In this document: piece by piece, positions 63,660 through 64,000 of the stretch | Position numbering within the stretch: position 1 is the first letter of the stretch | Layout of the letters: each line of letters starts with the position of its first letter | Origin: Epibacterium ulvae | GTDB lineage: Bacteria; Pseudomonadota; Alphaproteobacteria; Rhodobacterales; Rhodobacteraceae | Direction: 5' to 3' | DNA length: 64,000 bases | NCBI RefSeq assembly: GCF_900102795.1 | Contig: NZ_FMWG01000009.1 | Coordinates: forward strand, 83,641-147,640 | Position numbers and translations under genes: made by a program | Notes under the pieces: model-generated | What the model saw: the letters and a program-made list of their open reading frames with translations, nothing else | Told to the model about the DNA's origin: nothing | Databases searched by the model: none

Positions 63660-64000
63660 TTCTGTCATTTTTCTTATGATTAGGGGTTGCGAGTCGGTGT
63701 TAGTAGGTCTAGAAGGCCTCTCACCGGCGGCGCTGAGGCGCACAACGGGGCGGCGGAGACGCTGCTAGGGACGCTCCGGAGAGACGGGGATTGACGGATC
63801 GGAGAGACGATTTGACGCTTAGGAAAGACTGGGGCATTTGGAGAGATTTGGTGGCTGTGTGCGCTGAGAGATTGGCGTTACGGTCCTGTTTTTGACCTCT
63901 GGGTGTTTGCTCTTTGACATTGATAGATAACTGAAGAGATATGTGGGCGGTTTGGTTCATTCGATGGATCAACGTCTGTATATCGCGCTGGTAGGAATTT
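63660..64000 (+). promoter_or_regulatory. Leader region of an rRNA operon (16S beyond the window)
   Basis: No gene is found here. The sequence ATGTGGGCGGTTTGGTTCAT (63941-63960) and the surrounding bases look like the precursor region that lies before 16S rRNA in Rhodobacterales. It is preceded by a boxA antitermination element at 63908-63919. Two TTGACG sequences (63791-63796 and 63812-63817) could be -35 elements, without a clear -10. An 83-codon open frame on the minus strand (63721-63972) has no family similarity and is disregarded. Confidence 0.7.
63908..63919 (+). promoter_or_regulatory. boxA antitermination site of the rRNA operon
   Basis: TGCTCTTTGACA matches the bacterial boxA consensus TGCTCTTTAACA at 11 of 12 positions. 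NusB/NusE bind such sites in rRNA leaders to protect the long transcript from Rho. Orientation is plus, pointing out of the window. Confidence 0.8.

Noticed and set aside
63721..63972. 83-residue minus-strand frame at the right end
   Set aside because: It lies in a probable rRNA leader, antisense to boxA, and is low in complexity.

Overview
The window looks like chromosomal DNA of a marine alphaproteobacterium of the Roseobacter group (Rhodobacterales). The grounds are moderate GC, a taurine/sulfonate pathway joined to a SoeABC-type sulfite dehydrogenase, an RpoH-II-like sigma factor, a CtrA-like box before comM, and a LeuA attenuator. It is mostly densely packed ordinary chromosome. Accessory traces are limited to an integrase remnant beside a tRNA gene, a solute-uptake operon, and a few structured intergenic elements.

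Layout. (1) 1-10.7 kb, minus strand: taurine dissimilation. Tpa converts taurine to sulfoacetaldehyde, Xsc releases sulfite and acetyl phosphate, Pta makes acetyl-CoA, SoeAB(C) oxidises sulfite to sulfate, and TauZ probably exports an anion. TauR is the MocR-type regulator. The tpa and xsc promoters share a bipartite motif (TAGGGCCA-N20-CCAGTTC) at nearly the same distance from each start codon. (2) 11.2-18.5 kb, plus strand: a LacI-type regulator with a perfect 16-bp palindrome, then a binding protein, two unusual permeases, a GH63-like hydrolase and an ATPase, suggesting uptake of a small alpha-glycoside or glycosylated compatible solute. (3) 18.5-19.1 kb: integrase remnant beside tRNA(CAU). 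(4) 19.3-31.3 kb: trpS, a rhomboid-like protein lacking its catalytic residues, murJ, glnD, an LpoA-like lipoprotein, rsmI, yraN, gshB, comM and a GST. (5) 31.4-38.5 kb: two cobalamin genes, rpoH-II, coaBC, dut, a membrane-anchored MoeB/ThiF protein and an M3 peptidase.

(6) 38.5-46.1 kb: ghrA, then the rod-shape cluster mreB-mreC-mreD-mrdA-rodA and a lysozyme-like periplasmic protein. (7) 46.2-50.97 kb: rlmJ, leuA with a 28-codon leucine-rich leader peptide and attenuator hairpin, and a MocR regulator divergent from a PNPOx-like flavoprotein. (8) 51.0-59.7 kb: an exported MORN-repeat protein, nadE, an MBL-fold hydrolase, gltX, an RTX protein and an NsrR-like regulator with an FNR-type box. 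(9) 59.7-63.7 kb: an ABC export module (YbbAP-like) divergent from a TesA-like esterase. The window ends in what looks like the leader of an rRNA operon, with a boxA sequence; the 16S gene would start beyond the edge.

No CRISPR array, insertion sequence, prophage or defence island was found. The less ordinary signals are the shared taurine-promoter motif, an uncharacterised gene translationally coupled between soeA and soeB, the extra domains in the two sugar permeases, the pseudo-rhomboid, the leucine attenuator, and a candidate structured RNA near 10.9 kb. Family calls come from reading motifs by eye; no database search was run.
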